Origin: Thermococcus stetteri
Lineage (GTDB): Archaea; Methanobacteriota_B; Thermococci; Thermococcales; Thermococcaceae
Length of the DNA: 64,000 nucleotides
Direction of reading: 5' to 3'
Assembly: GCF_017873335.1 (NCBI RefSeq)
Contig: NZ_JAGGKB010000001.1
Location: 744,001 to 808,000, forward strand
Positions within the stretch are counted from its first letter, which is position 1; the number at the start of each line of letters is the position of its first letter. Below, in pieces: positions 26,109 to 34,502 of the stretch. A program made the translations under genes and the position numbers. A model generated the notes under the pieces. It did no database searches, was not told the DNA's origin, and worked only from the letters and a program-made list of their open reading frames with translations.

Positions 26109-27299
26109 ATGGCGAGAGTCATAGTTGATGCTCAAGCAGCGAGAGCCATTGGGAAGGGTGCGATGATAGTCTTCAAGAAGGGCGTCGTGAGGACTGAGGG
26201 AGAGATAACCCCCGGCGACATCGTTGAGGTCTACACGAGGGGCGGCAAGTTCCTTGGGAAAGGTTTTGCCAACCCGAACTCAAACATTATGGTCAGGCTC
26301 GTCACGAAGGACAAGGAGACCGAGATAAACAAGGAGCTCTTCCGCGAGAGGATAAAGAAGGCCAACGAGTACAGGAAGAAGGTTCTCGGCTACGATAAGG
26401 CCTACCGCATGGTCTACGGTGAGGCCGACTACCTCCCTGGCCTAATAGTCGACCGCTTCAACGAGATAGCTTCGATACAGATTTCCAGCGTTGGAATGGA
26501 GAGGTTCAAGCTCGACCTAGCTGAGGCCATAATGGAGGCCGAGCCTGAAATCGAGACCGTCTTCGAGAAGAACACCGGTAGGAGCAGAAGAAGGGAGGGC
26601 TTACCCGAGATAGAGCGCGTCCTCCTCGGGAAGGAAAAGTACAGGACGGTAATAGAAGAGGGCAGGGCAAAGTTCATCGTCGACATGCGCGGTCAGAAGA
26701 CGGGCTTCTTCCTCGACCAGAGGGAAAACAGGATAGCCCTTGAGAAGTACGTCAAGCCCGGCATGAGAGTCCTCGATGTTTTTACCTACACGGGCGGCTT
26801 CTCAATCCACGCAGCTGTTGCAGGGGCAGACGAGGTCGTGGCAGTTGACAAATCGCCCTGGGCAATCAACATGGTGAAGGAGAATGCGAAGCTGAACGGC
26901 GTCGAGGACAGGATGAAGTACATAGTCGGAAGCGCCTTCCCGGTCATGGAGGAGATGATAAAGAAGGGCGAGAAGTTCGATATCGTTATCCTCGATCCTC
27001 CGGCCTTCGTCCAGCACGAGAAGGACTTAAAGCGCGGACTCAGGGCCTACTTCAACGTTAACTACGCAGGTTTACAGCTGGTCAAGGAAGGTGGAATACT
27101 CGTCACAGCCTCCTGCTCTCAGCACGTCGACATGCAGACCTTCAAGGACATGGTCATAGCCGCCGCGGCAAAGGCCGGCAAGTTCCTCAAGATGCTCGAA
27201 CCTTACAGAACTCAAGCCCCCGATCACCCGATATTGATGGCCTCGAAGGACACTGAGTACCTCAAAGCCCTCTTCCTCTACGTTGAGGACATGAAGTGA
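26109..27299 (+). CDS. SAM-dependent rRNA (cytosine-C5) methyltransferase, RlmI-like, with PUA domain
   Basis: A 396-aa protein with an N-terminal PUA-like RNA-binding domain (residues 1-75, GDIVEVYTRGGKFLGKGFANP), a middle domain, and a Rossmann methyltransferase domain. Motif I is VLDVFTYTGGFSIHAA near 225-240, motif IV is DIVILDPPAF near 300, and the cysteine motif is TASCSQHV, whose Cys is the expected m5C nucleophile. It is the same family as E. coli RlmI and its Pyrococcus relatives. ATG 26109 follows GGTGGTGAGA; the GTG codons at 26100 and 26103 are less likely. Confidence 0.88.
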   Translation: MARVIVDAQAARAIGKGAMIVFKKGVVRTEGEITPGDIVEVYTRGGKFLGKGFANPNSNIMVRLVTKDKETEINKELFRERIKKANEYRKKVLGYDKAYRMVYGEADYLPGLIVDRFNEIASIQISSVGMERFKLDLAEAIMEAEPEIETVFEKNTGRSRRREGLPEIERVLLGKEKYRTVIEEGRAKFIVDMRGQKTGFFLDQRENRIALEKYVKPGMRVLDVFTYTGGFSIHAAVAGADEVVAVDKSPWAINMVKENAKLNGVEDRMKYIVGSAFPVMEEMIKKGEKFDIVILDPPAFVQHEKDLKRGLRAYFNVNYAGLQLVKEGGILVTASCSQHVDMQTFKDMVIAAAAKAGKFLKMLEPYRTQAPDHPILMASKDTEYLKALFLYVEDMK

Positions 27300-27303
27300 G
27301 GTT

Positions 27304-27374
27304 AGGGACGATGAGGAGAAAGCACCTCCTCTGAGACCGGCGTGAGTGCTGAGACGCCCACGGTCTGAGTCCCT
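27304..27374 (+). ncRNA. Candidate small structured RNA with C/D-box-like ends
   Basis: Closing arms AGGGAC (27304-27309) and GTCCCT (27369-27374) are perfectly complementary. Inside them lie a C-box-like CGATGA and a D box CTGA (27365-27368), giving a kink-turn-like terminus. Another CTGA occurs at 27331-27334. The interior can fold as two GC-rich hairpins: GAGGAG/CTCCTC with a short loop, and GACCGGCGT/ACGC-CCA-CGGTC. It sits between the stop of the methyltransferase gene and the AAA ATPase promoter. The C box is not perfect (ACGATGA, not RTGATGA), so it may be an atypical C/D RNA or another structured RNA. Confidence 0.45.
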
Positions 27375-27385
27375 TCCCTTTATTA

Positions 27386-27403
27386 TGGTCATTTAGCTGA
27401 CCA
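27386..27403. promoter_or_regulatory. Operator copy 1 (TGGTCA-N6-TGACCA)
   Basis: Perfect 6-bp inverted arms with spacer TTTAGC, upstream of the TATA box of the AAA ATPase gene. Confidence 0.7.
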
Positions 27404-27408
27404 AAATT

Positions 27409-27418
27409 CTTTTATATT
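27409..27418 (+). promoter_or_regulatory. TATA box of the AAA ATPase gene
   Basis: CTTTTATATTTG lies between two identical palindromes; transcription should start near 27438-27443. Confidence 0.6.
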
Positions 27419-27436
27419 TGGTCATTCAAATGACCA
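27419..27436. promoter_or_regulatory. Operator copy 2 (TGGTCA-N6-TGACCA)
   Basis: The same arms as copy 1 with spacer TTCAAA; symmetry extends to 10 bp per arm when flanks are included. It covers the DNA between TATA box and transcription start, a repressor position. It lies exactly 33 bp (about three helical turns) from copy 1. Confidence 0.7.
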
Positions 27437-27449
27437 AATGGTGGGCTTA

Positions 27450-28742
27450 ATGGTTGATTTAAATGGCTATCTTTTAAAGCTTTCAGCCGAACTTCCGGCG
27501 AGGTTTGACTATGCAAGGGGGTTGAGGAGGAGATTCCTTTTTGAGAAACTTGCGCACACTGTTGATGAATACCTCAATGGCGGACTTCCAAAAACCATCC
27601 TCCTTCCCGGGCTGAGGGGAACGGGCAAAACAACGCTTCTCGCCCAGCTTTACTTTCATGCTCTGTCCCGGACTTCAGACGTCATTTATTTTTCAGCCGA
27701 TGAACTCCACCTGCTTGGATTCAGCCTACATGAGGCTGTGGAGAGATATTTCAAGCTCTTTCAGCCGGAAAGACCTATTATACTTCTGGACGAGGTTCAG
27801 TACGATAACAGGTGGGATTTGACCCTTAAAATCCTCCACGACAGCAAAAGGGCCCTGGTCATAGCAACCGGTTCCTCCGCCGTAAGGCTCAGGGAAAGCC
27901 CAGACTTGGCTAGGAGGGCACTTCACATAGGAATAAAGCCCCTTAGCCTCAATGAGTATCTCCACCTTATCGGGGAGGATACGTTGTCCCCGCAACTGGA
28001 GGCACTCTTTGAGTGGGAGATTGACAAACTTGAAAAGGCCGTTTCGAGGGCCGTCAGACTAGGGGATAAGGCCGAAAGATATCTGCGGACTGGTTCTCTT
28101 CCAGTGGCCCTCGAATTCGACGAGAGGACGGGTTATGAGATAATGTTCTCTCTCATGGAGATGATAGTCTATAAAGACCTGCCCGAGGTCAGGAATTTCG
28201 ATTCGTCCACCCTGGACTCAGCCATGAGGCTTCTCGTTCTTCTCTCCAACCCAAAAGGGGAGCGCTTCAGCTATGAGAGGCTGTCCAAGAGATTGGGAGT
28301 ATCGAAGGGCACTGTTATAGAACTCGTGAAGGCGTTCATCGCGAGCGACCTTCTGCTTGAGATACCACCGGTAGGAAGCATTTCCAAAAAAATACGGAAG
28401 AGCCCAAAGCTTAAGTTTCTAGCCCCTTCTTTCAGAGCTGCACTGCTCTCAAAGTTCGATATCGTTGAGATTGCTCCTCTCCTCAAAGATGCCGTTGCTC
28501 TTTATCTGTCCGAGGAGGGAACCCTGGAATACGAGCCCGGAAAAGGGGGTGCTGACTTCGTTTTTACCAGAAAGGGAAAGCGTTACGTTATCGAAGTAGG
28601 TCTCGGGAAGGACAACTACTCCCAGGTAAGGAGGAGCATGGAGCGCCTTGGGGCCGATTTTGGAATCGTGATTGGGAAAGGGTTCGACGTAAAGGGGAAC
28701 TTGCTCATGATACCCTGGTGGGCCTTCTTAGGGCTTATGTAG
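27450..28742 (+). CDS. Archaeal AAA ATPase with DUF4143-like C terminus
   Basis: A 430-aa protein of the archaeal ATPase/DUF4143 group. Walker A GLRGTGKTT is at residues 54-62, Walker B ILLDE at 111-115, and sensor-like IATGSSA follows. A helix-turn-helix segment lies near 268-293 (YERLSKRLGVSKGTVIELVKAF). The C-terminal domain has a restriction-nuclease-like pattern (GGADFVF...YVIEVGLGK). The function of these ATPases is unknown; many are thought to be selfish or defence-related. ATG 27450 is preferred because GGTGGGC precedes it and ATG 27438 lies at the expected transcription start. Twin palindromes around its TATA box suggest tight regulation, possibly by the protein itself. It overlaps the convergent methyltransferase gene by 15 nt. 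Confidence 0.85.
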   Translation: MVDLNGYLLKLSAELPARFDYARGLRRRFLFEKLAHTVDEYLNGGLPKTILLPGLRGTGKTTLLAQLYFHALSRTSDVIYFSADELHLLGFSLHEAVERYFKLFQPERPIILLDEVQYDNRWDLTLKILHDSKRALVIATGSSAVRLRESPDLARRALHIGIKPLSLNEYLHLIGEDTLSPQLEALFEWEIDKLEKAVSRAVRLGDKAERYLRTGSLPVALEFDERTGYEIMFSLMEMIVYKDLPEVRNFDSSTLDSAMRLLVLLSNPKGERFSYERLSKRLGVSKGTVIELVKAFIASDLLLEIPPVGSISKKIRKSPKLKFLAPSFRAALLSKFDIVEIAPLLKDAVALYLSEEGTLEYEPGKGGADFVFTRKGKRYVIEVGLGKDNYSQVRRSMERLGADFGIVIGKGFDVKGNLLMIPWWAFLGLM

Positions 28743-29474
28743 CAAGAGGCTGTGCCTCCATCTCGTCCCTGCCTTAAACCGAATGTCCCTGATGGAGTAG
28801 CCGAGCTCTTTACCCTTTTCCGCGATAGCATCTATCAGCGGCTCCTTGTCTGGAAGGAAGAGGGCGACTTTGCCCTTTGGATGGAGGTAGTCAACTGCCT
28901 CCTCAATAAGCCTCACGGAGAACCCTTCACCATATCTTCCGCCGCCCACGCCTTCCCTCTCCATCAAAACTCCTCTCGTCGGAGCCTCGTAGTAGGGCGG
29001 TGCCGAAAAGATTACATCAAACTTCTCGCCTTCAGACACAACGCCTCTGACGATTCCGCCGTTGCTCTTGATGAGCTTGACTTTAGCTTTATTCTTCTCT
29101 ATGTTCCTCCTCGCGTACTCAAAAAACTCCTCGTCTAGTTCCGTTGCCGTAACGTCGCAGTTGAAGAGCTTTTCCGCCATGAGGGCCATCATCGCCGTGT
29201 GTCCTGTTCCAATCTCAAGGACTTTCTCTCCTCCCCTAAGAAAAGTCTTCAGGAAGATGTAGCGCGAGACTGGAGTCGTAACGAGGCCCCGGGGGTGGTA
29301 CTCTATATCCAACCCGAAGAGGGCCTTCGCTATGGCCCTGTTGTAGAGTATCCTTGCTTCTCTGTTCGAGAAGTCGAGCCTTCCTCTTTCATCAATGTAC
29401 TTCTCCAGCTCTGGAAATATTTTTACAGCTTCCCCTACTGGCAGTCCGAGCCTTCCGTCCTTCCATGCTGGCAT
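28728..29474 (-). CDS. RlmF/METTL16-like SAM-dependent methyltransferase
   Basis: A 248-aa Rossmann methyltransferase. Motif I is VLEIGTGHTAMMALMAE (near residues 85-101), the acidic residue follows in VTATELDEEFFEYA, and catalytic motif IV appears as SAPPYYEAP. That motif resembles the NPPF/Y motif of N6-adenine methyltransferases. Overall similarity in motif order points to the RlmF group (m6A in large-subunit rRNA), but the substrate is not proven. No clear ribosome binding site precedes ATG 29474, so the mRNA may be leaderless. Confidence 0.78.
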   Translation of the reverse strand: MPAWKDGRLGLPVGEAVKIFPELEKYIDERGRLDFSNREARILYNRAIAKALFGLDIEYHPRGLVTTPVSRYIFLKTFLRGGEKVLEIGTGHTAMMALMAEKLFNCDVTATELDEEFFEYARRNIEKNKAKVKLIKSNGGIVRGVVSEGEKFDVIFSAPPYYEAPTRGVLMEREGVGGGRYGEGFSVRLIEEAVDYLHPKGKVALFLPDKEPLIDAIAEKGKELGYSIRDIRFKAGTRWRHSLLLHKP

Positions 29475-29503
29475 GGAAAAAGTTGGGGAAGGTGTTTAAA
29501 AGC

Positions 29504-30783
29504 TCACTCCTTGGGGTTCATCAAGCGCCCCATGAAGAGAATCGTTCCGGTTTCCCTGTCGTAGATGAAGAAGATGAAGGGATGATCGGCCTTAAAGACT
29601 TTATATTCCTGCTCTCCCCCGGGGACGCCGCCCCTACTACAACAACCGCCGTTGCCGCGGCCGCTTCGGTCCCGTTCTCGGCAACGCTGATGAAGCTCTT
29701 GTGGAGGACATCTTCTATCGCCAGGTTTCTATCGTTGGAGATCCCAGAGAAATCCGGCACCAGAAATGCGCTCCTCATCCCCAGGTCCATGAGGGCGTTC
29801 CTGAGCTTATAAGAGGCCTCGAATCTGAACTTCGGCAGTGCGACTTTCACCTTTTCCTCGCGCATGTTTTCTATGATGTTCTCTATGGAGCCAGCGCTCA
29901 GGTTGCCTTCTACCTTCTCAAACTTTCCTCCCCTCGGCAAGATTATCAACATGCTCAGTCTCCCACCCTCGTATGGAAGTTCAAGGGCCTGAAGGTCGTT
30001 GTTTTCAAAATAGGGAAATCTCCAGGTTTGGTGCATCATCGGAACGAGGATTGTCCCGTTGGGCGCGTGGAAGGTTTCGTTTCTCGTGTTGGTTGCCTCG
30101 AACCTGCTGGACCAGTTTGCCTTGAAGTAGATCGCGTTCGTTATCACGAGCCTTGTCAGGGGGCTCAACCCCGATACGATGTCCTTGATCCTTCCGTTCG
30201 TCTGTTTCTCAACCCATTCGTTTATTTCCTTAGTTGCTCCCTCTGGGTTGCCCTTGAAGTCTACTTCTCTCGCCTCCCCAAGGTAGAACTCTCTTACAGT
30301 CCTCATGTACTCCCCCCGTAAGGAGTACCCTTTCTGAACCCAGAGGGCGTTGGCGCTCCTGATGATGAAGGGTGAGCCTTCGGGGCTTTTCAGGGAGAGC
30401 AGGAGATACCTGAAGCTGGCCCATCTTGTATCCTTATCCTCTGGAAGGTGGAGAACTCTCTCCATCTCCTCTGCGGTCTTTTCTCTTGCCCCCTCGTAGG
30501 CCATTGCTAGTGCCGTTTCGATACTGAAGGGCGAGAAGAAGATGTTGGTCTCATTTTTCGCCAGTTCGCGATAGAGGTTGAGGGCGAAGAAGTTTACAGC
30601 TTCAACAACCGGCTTTTCCTGTCCCTCTTTCAGAACATCGTACTTTGTCGTGGGGGAGACGAAATGAGACTCCGATGAGTGTGATGTTGGTTGACTGCCT
30701 GTGGGCTTTGGGTTGCCAATCTCACCTAGGCATCCGCCAGTGAGAACGAGAAGAACCATGATCAGGAGGACTATGCGCCTCAT
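29504..30783 (-). pseudogene. Lipoprotein serpin with a frameshift after the reactive loop
   Basis: A serine protease inhibitor fold. The signal peptide ends in a lipobox LTGGC (Cys18), so the protein is exported and lipid-anchored. Serpin landmarks follow: NIFFSPFSIETALAMAYEGA, ITNAIYFKANW, and the hinge ENGTEAAAATA of the reactive loop. At VVVVGAASPG the frame breaks. The frame as sequenced continues as a Ser-rich tail to 29521, while the correct serpin C terminus (HPFIFFIYDRETGTILFMGR) is intact in another frame and ends at 29504. One extra base in the C5 run at 29616-29620 restores it. Without this strand the protein could not fold as an inhibitor. It is either a recent loss or a homopolymer read error. 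Confidence 0.85.
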
Positions 30784-30867
30784 AAGACTACCAGGATTAC
30801 TATGCCCCTGGGAGTATAAATACGTCTCGACAGTTTCAACTGCGATTAAAGTTAATGGGAAAAGAAC

Positions 30868-32136
30868 TCAGAGAAGGGCCAGGGCCGCCATGACCTTGGC
30901 GTCTTCAACCATGTTGTCTATCTTGGCATACTCGTTGGGCTGGTGGGCGGTCTCGTCGAGCGTCGCCCAGACAACCGCGGGAATCCCGAGCTTCCTGAAG
31001 TATGCCGCGAAGGTCCCGCCGCCGATCCCGCCGACCTTCGCCTCCTTTCCACGGAGTCTCCTCAGGGCCTCCTGGAGGAGCTTCACTATCTCGCTGTTGG
31101 GGTCGGTCGGCTCTGGAGCGTCCATGCGCTGGAGAACCTCGAACTCTATCTCCGGCAGAACTTTTCCATCGAACTCTTTCCTGTACTTCTCCTTGACCTC
31201 CTCGGCAAGCCTCTCGGCGTCGGCAAGGATATCGTCTATGCTGTACCTCGGCAGAATCCTGCAGTCGAAAACCACCTCGTGCTCGCCCGGTGCTATGTTC
31301 GGGCTGTCGGCCGTACCGTGAACCATCGTCGGCTCGAAGGTGCTCTCCGCTGGCTCGAAGAGCTCGTCCCTCTCGCCGTACTTCTCGTGGAGGAGCCTGT
31401 CGAGATGGTAGGCGAAGTCGAGGGCGACGCGGTGGGCGTTCAGGCCTTTGTCGGGCATGCTGGCGTGGACCTGCTTACCCCTGACCTTCACCCTGAGCCA
31501 GAGGATACTCTTCTCGGCCACCTCGATGAAAGTGCCCTCCTCGTTTCCGCCATCCGGAACGAGAACTAGGTCGTCCTTCCTGAACAGCTCCGGGTGCTCC
31601 CTCATCAGCCACTCGACGCCGTACTTGCTCCCGGTCTCCTCGTCGCTGACGAAGGCGAGGATTACCGTTCTCTTCGGCCTTATCCCAAGGTTCATCATGG
31701 CCCTTACGGCGTAAAGCGAAGCCACCAGGCTCTGTCCGTTGTCCTCGCTTCCCCTGCCGTAGACCTTGCCGTCCTTGACGACCGGCTTGAACGGCTCCGT
31801 GACCGTCCACTTACTCAGGTCTCCGGGCGGAACGACGTCTATGTGGGTGAGAATCCATAACCTCGGGCTTTCTTCGCCCTTTTCACCGTAGTAGTACGCT
31901 AAAATGCTCGGTCTCACTCCGTTCTTGGCCCTCTCGTCCGGCGCGTTGTAGACCTCGACCTTGTCGAAGGGCCAGTCCTTTATCATCTCGAGCAGCTTCT
32001 GCGCCTTGTCGTACTCGCCCTCGTAGCCGTAGTCCGGGCTTATGGCTGGGATTTTAATCAGTTCGACGAGGGTGTTGACCATCTCGTCCTGGAGCTTCTC
32101 AATCTCCTGCGAGACCTTCTCAAGGGCTTCGCTCAT
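30868..32136 (-). CDS. M20 family metallopeptidase (ArgE/DapE-like)
   Basis: A 422-aa zinc hydrolase. Metal ligands are visible as HIDVV (His98, Asp100), the bridging Asp in GRGSEDNGQS, the catalytic Glu pair in SDEETGS, and a C-terminal His in DETAHQPNE. A dimerisation domain lies in the middle (VKVRGKQVHASMPDKGLNAH). The family cleaves peptides or N-acylated amino acids; the exact substrate is unclear. ATG 32136 follows GGTGGTGATAACC, better than GTG 32148. The gene follows the PqqD-like gene by 13 nt and is probably in one operon with it. Confidence 0.88.
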   Translation of the reverse strand: MSEALEKVSQEIEKLQDEMVNTLVELIKIPAISPDYGYEGEYDKAQKLLEMIKDWPFDKVEVYNAPDERAKNGVRPSILAYYYGEKGEESPRLWILTHIDVVPPGDLSKWTVTEPFKPVVKDGKVYGRGSEDNGQSLVASLYAVRAMMNLGIRPKRTVILAFVSDEETGSKYGVEWLMREHPELFRKDDLVLVPDGGNEEGTFIEVAEKSILWLRVKVRGKQVHASMPDKGLNAHRVALDFAYHLDRLLHEKYGERDELFEPAESTFEPTMVHGTADSPNIAPGEHEVVFDCRILPRYSIDDILADAERLAEEVKEKYRKEFDGKVLPEIEFEVLQRMDAPEPTDPNSEIVKLLQEALRRLRGKEAKVGGIGGGTFAAYFRKLGIPAVVWATLDETAHQPNEYAKIDNMVEDAKVMAALALL

Positions 32137-32149
32137 GGTTATCACCACC

Positions 32150-32485
32150 TTAGTCTAATTCATCCGTTCTTTTAAACTCAATCAAATACCTCTTCGCCAG
32201 CTCGAAAAGAAACGTCACCAGGCGCTCGTAGAGGGGCTCTGCGTCCTCTCCAAAGCGTGCCTTTAGAGCCTTCCCTATCTCCTTCACCGTTCTCCTGCCG
32301 TCATACAGCTCCCACGCGTAGGCCCCCATCTCGTCGAGCTCTATCCTCCTGTAGTCCCCGTGGAGCCTCCTGGCCAGAAAGTCCAGCTTTGAGTCCATGG
32401 GAATCAGGAGGTAGTACCTCCCCTCGACCTTCTTCAGTTCGATCTTCTCGTTGCGCACTGGCACGAGGTTCATGTACTCTTCCAT
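32150..32485 (-). CDS. PqqD-like small protein
   Basis: A 111-aa protein resembling the PqqD/RRE fold (small winged domain that binds peptide substrates): ELDEMGAYAWELYDGRRTVKEIGKAL is the typical segment, followed by a hydrophobic LVTFLFELAKR helix. No PQQ genes are nearby, so the role is unknown; in Thermococcales such stand-alone proteins are frequent. ATG 32485 lies 7 nt after GGAGG and is preferred to the upstream ATG and TTG. Confidence 0.7.
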   Translation of the reverse strand: MEEYMNLVPVRNEKIELKKVEGRYYLLIPMDSKLDFLARRLHGDYRRIELDEMGAYAWELYDGRRTVKEIGKALKARFGEDAEPLYERLVTFLFELAKRYLIEFKRTDELD

Positions 32486-32536
32486 GCCCATTCCTCCGGC
32501 GTTCAAAATTTAAAGATTGGGAAAGAAAAGGGGAAG

Positions 32537-33613
32537 TCACTTCCTCTTGCCCGTCATGTAGAGCCAGAGCGCTATTCCGGCAAGGAGGATAACTCCCAGG
32601 ATATTGCTGCTGAAGCCCGAGCTCGGGGCGACGCCTGCAACGATGAGGGCGGCGAAGAATATGCCCATGAGGGCCTCACCGGCGATGAGTCCTGCGGCGC
32701 CGAGGACGCCCGGGTCGGTCGGGTTCTCCCCTTCCTCGTTCCTGGACTTGGTGACGAAGTGCTTGACGAGACCGCCGATGAATATCGGAACGCCGAGGCT
32801 GAGCGGCAGGTAGATACCAACCGCGACCGGCATGACGGGGGTCCTGAACTTGGAACCCTTCATGGCGAGTATCTCGTCGAGGATTATGAGTGCTATGGCT
32901 ATTCCAGCGCCTATGTATATCATGTTCCACTCGAGGTTGCCGGTGAAGACACCCTCTGTGACCTTGGCCATGAGGAAGGCCTGCGGGGCGGCGAGAGCGT
33001 TTTCCTTGGCGGTCGGAGTTCCCGCTATACCGTAGGCCTGGATGAGCAGGTTGAGCACCGGGGCCATGACGAGGGCGGCGAAGAAGGTTCCGACCATCTC
33101 GAAGACCTGCTGCCTCTTGGGGGTGGCGCCGACCATGTAACCGGTGGCGAGATCCTGCATGGTGTCACCGGCTATGGCGGCGGTACAGATAACGGCCGCG
33201 ACGAGTATGGTCGCCGCCATGCCCTCCATCCCGCTGAGGCCGAGGGCTTTGAGGGCGAAGGCGGTGAAGAGCAGGCTCATGATGGTGATTCCCGAGACCG
33301 GGTTGTTGGATGAACCGACGACACCCGCGAGGTAGCCGGCTATCGAGCTTCCGAGGAAGCCGACGATGAGGAGTATCACCGCCATTATTGCCGCGATTCC
33401 CACCGAGCCGATGATGTGGAAGTATAGCAGGAACAGCGGGATGACGAATGCTCCTATGAGCATGAGGACATAGTTGAGCGGGAGGTCATCCTCGGTTCTG
33501 AGGATTGTCTCACCAGACTGCTTCCTCTTGGCGACTTCAAGGCCGGCCTTGATACCCCTCCTTATTGGGTTCCTGAGCTTGAATCTCCATCCGTGCGGGG
33601 AAAGGGCAATGTC
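32537..33613 (-). pseudogene. OPT-family oligopeptide transporter, 5' half missing
   Basis: The open frame encodes the C-terminal half of an OPT transporter: about eight helices, with family-type phrasing such as NPIRRGIKAGLEVAKRK followed by DLPLNYVLMLIGAFVIPL, then the DLATGYMVGATPKRQQ segment and DEILAMKGSKFRTPVMPVAVG. Full-length relatives have roughly 600 residues; here only about 350 codons remain. Upstream the frame meets a stop at 33614-33616 inside the promoter of the divergent MBL-fold gene, and no start codon lies between this stop and Met at 33463. The first half has therefore been deleted. Whether an internal ATG produces a half-protein is unknown. Confidence 0.8.
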
Positions 33614-33620
33614 TTATATA
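33612..33620 (+). promoter_or_regulatory. TATA box of the MBL-fold gene
   Basis: CTTATATACT, about 50 nt before the TTG start at 33669. It overlaps the truncated end of the OPT gene. Confidence 0.5.
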
Positions 33621-33668
33621 CTCCCTCTGTGATACCCCTATGTCTGCAGAAGAACAGGGGGTGGAGAT

Positions 33669-34484
33669 TTGATAGAGATAACCTTCCTCGGTAGCGGCGG
33701 CGGCAGGTTCATCACCATAACGCAGTTCCGCTCCACCGGCGGTTTCCACATAGCGGCCAGCAGGAACATCTACGTTGACCCCGGGCCGGGAGCACTCGTG
33801 AGGAGCTGGCGGTACAAGCTCGACCCCAGGAAGCTCGACGCCATCTTCGTCTCCCACAGGCACGTCGACCACTGCAACGACCTTGAGGTCATGGTCGAGG
33901 CCATGACCGGCGGAGCTCTGAAGAAGAGAGGCATCCTGATAGCCTCGAAGAGTGTTGTCTACGGCGATGAGGAGCATACTCCAGCTATAAGCCAGTACCA
34001 CATAAACGTCCTCGAGAGCGTGCACATCTCAGAGCCGGGAAGCAAGATCTCGATCGGAGAGGAAGAGCTACTGATAACACCGAGCAAGCACTCCGACCCG
34101 ACAACGATAGGCTTCAGGATGAGGACGGCCCTCGGCGATATATCCTACATTCCCGACACTGCGTACTTCGACGACCTCGTCCGGTGGCACGATGGGGCGA
34201 GGGTTCTGATAGCGGCAATAACGCGGCCGAGGGACATGGGAATTCCCTATCACTTGAGCACCGACGACGCCGTTGAGATGCTCAAGAGCATGGAGAAGAA
34301 GCCGGAAGTCCTGGTGATGAGCCACATCGGGATGAAGATGCACTTCGCCAACCCCTACAAGGAAGCTAAGTACATCGAGAACGTCACCGGAGTCAAGACG
34401 TACGTCGCCAAGGAGGGTTTCAGGATAACTGTGGACAAAAAGGAAATAGCGGTAAGGACCCTGAGGCCAGCGAGGTTCGTCTGA
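33669..34484 (+). CDS. MBL-fold metallo-hydrolase
   Basis: A 271-aa metallo-beta-lactamase-fold protein. The metal-binding motif is present as SHRHVDHCND (near residues 60-69), with further His and Asp ligands in SKHSDP, IPDTAYFD and a C-terminal VMSHIG. The substrate is unknown; RNase Z-like and phosphodiesterase relatives exist. The start is TTG 33669, preceded by GGGGTGGAGA. It reads toward the phosphohexomutase gene, from which it is separated by 3 nt. Confidence 0.85.
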   Translation: MIEITFLGSGGGRFITITQFRSTGGFHIAASRNIYVDPGPGALVRSWRYKLDPRKLDAIFVSHRHVDHCNDLEVMVEAMTGGALKKRGILIASKSVVYGDEEHTPAISQYHINVLESVHISEPGSKISIGEEELLITPSKHSDPTTIGFRMRTALGDISYIPDTAYFDDLVRWHDGARVLIAAITRPRDMGIPYHLSTDDAVEMLKSMEKKPEVLVMSHIGMKMHFANPYKEAKYIENVTGVKTYVAKEGFRITVDKKEIAVRTLRPARFV

Positions 34485-34502
34485 GATTTATTTTTTTTCA
34501 AC
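34485..34502 (+). terminator. T-run after the MBL-fold gene
   Basis: GATTTATTTTTTTTC directly follows the MBL stop codon and overlaps the convergent gene end; such T runs end transcripts in Thermococcales. Confidence 0.4.

Noticed and set aside
27304-27374. Hammerhead-like ribozyme at GATGAG
   Set aside because: The GAAA core and cleavage triplet are not in the required order; the C/D-like or other structured-RNA reading fits better.
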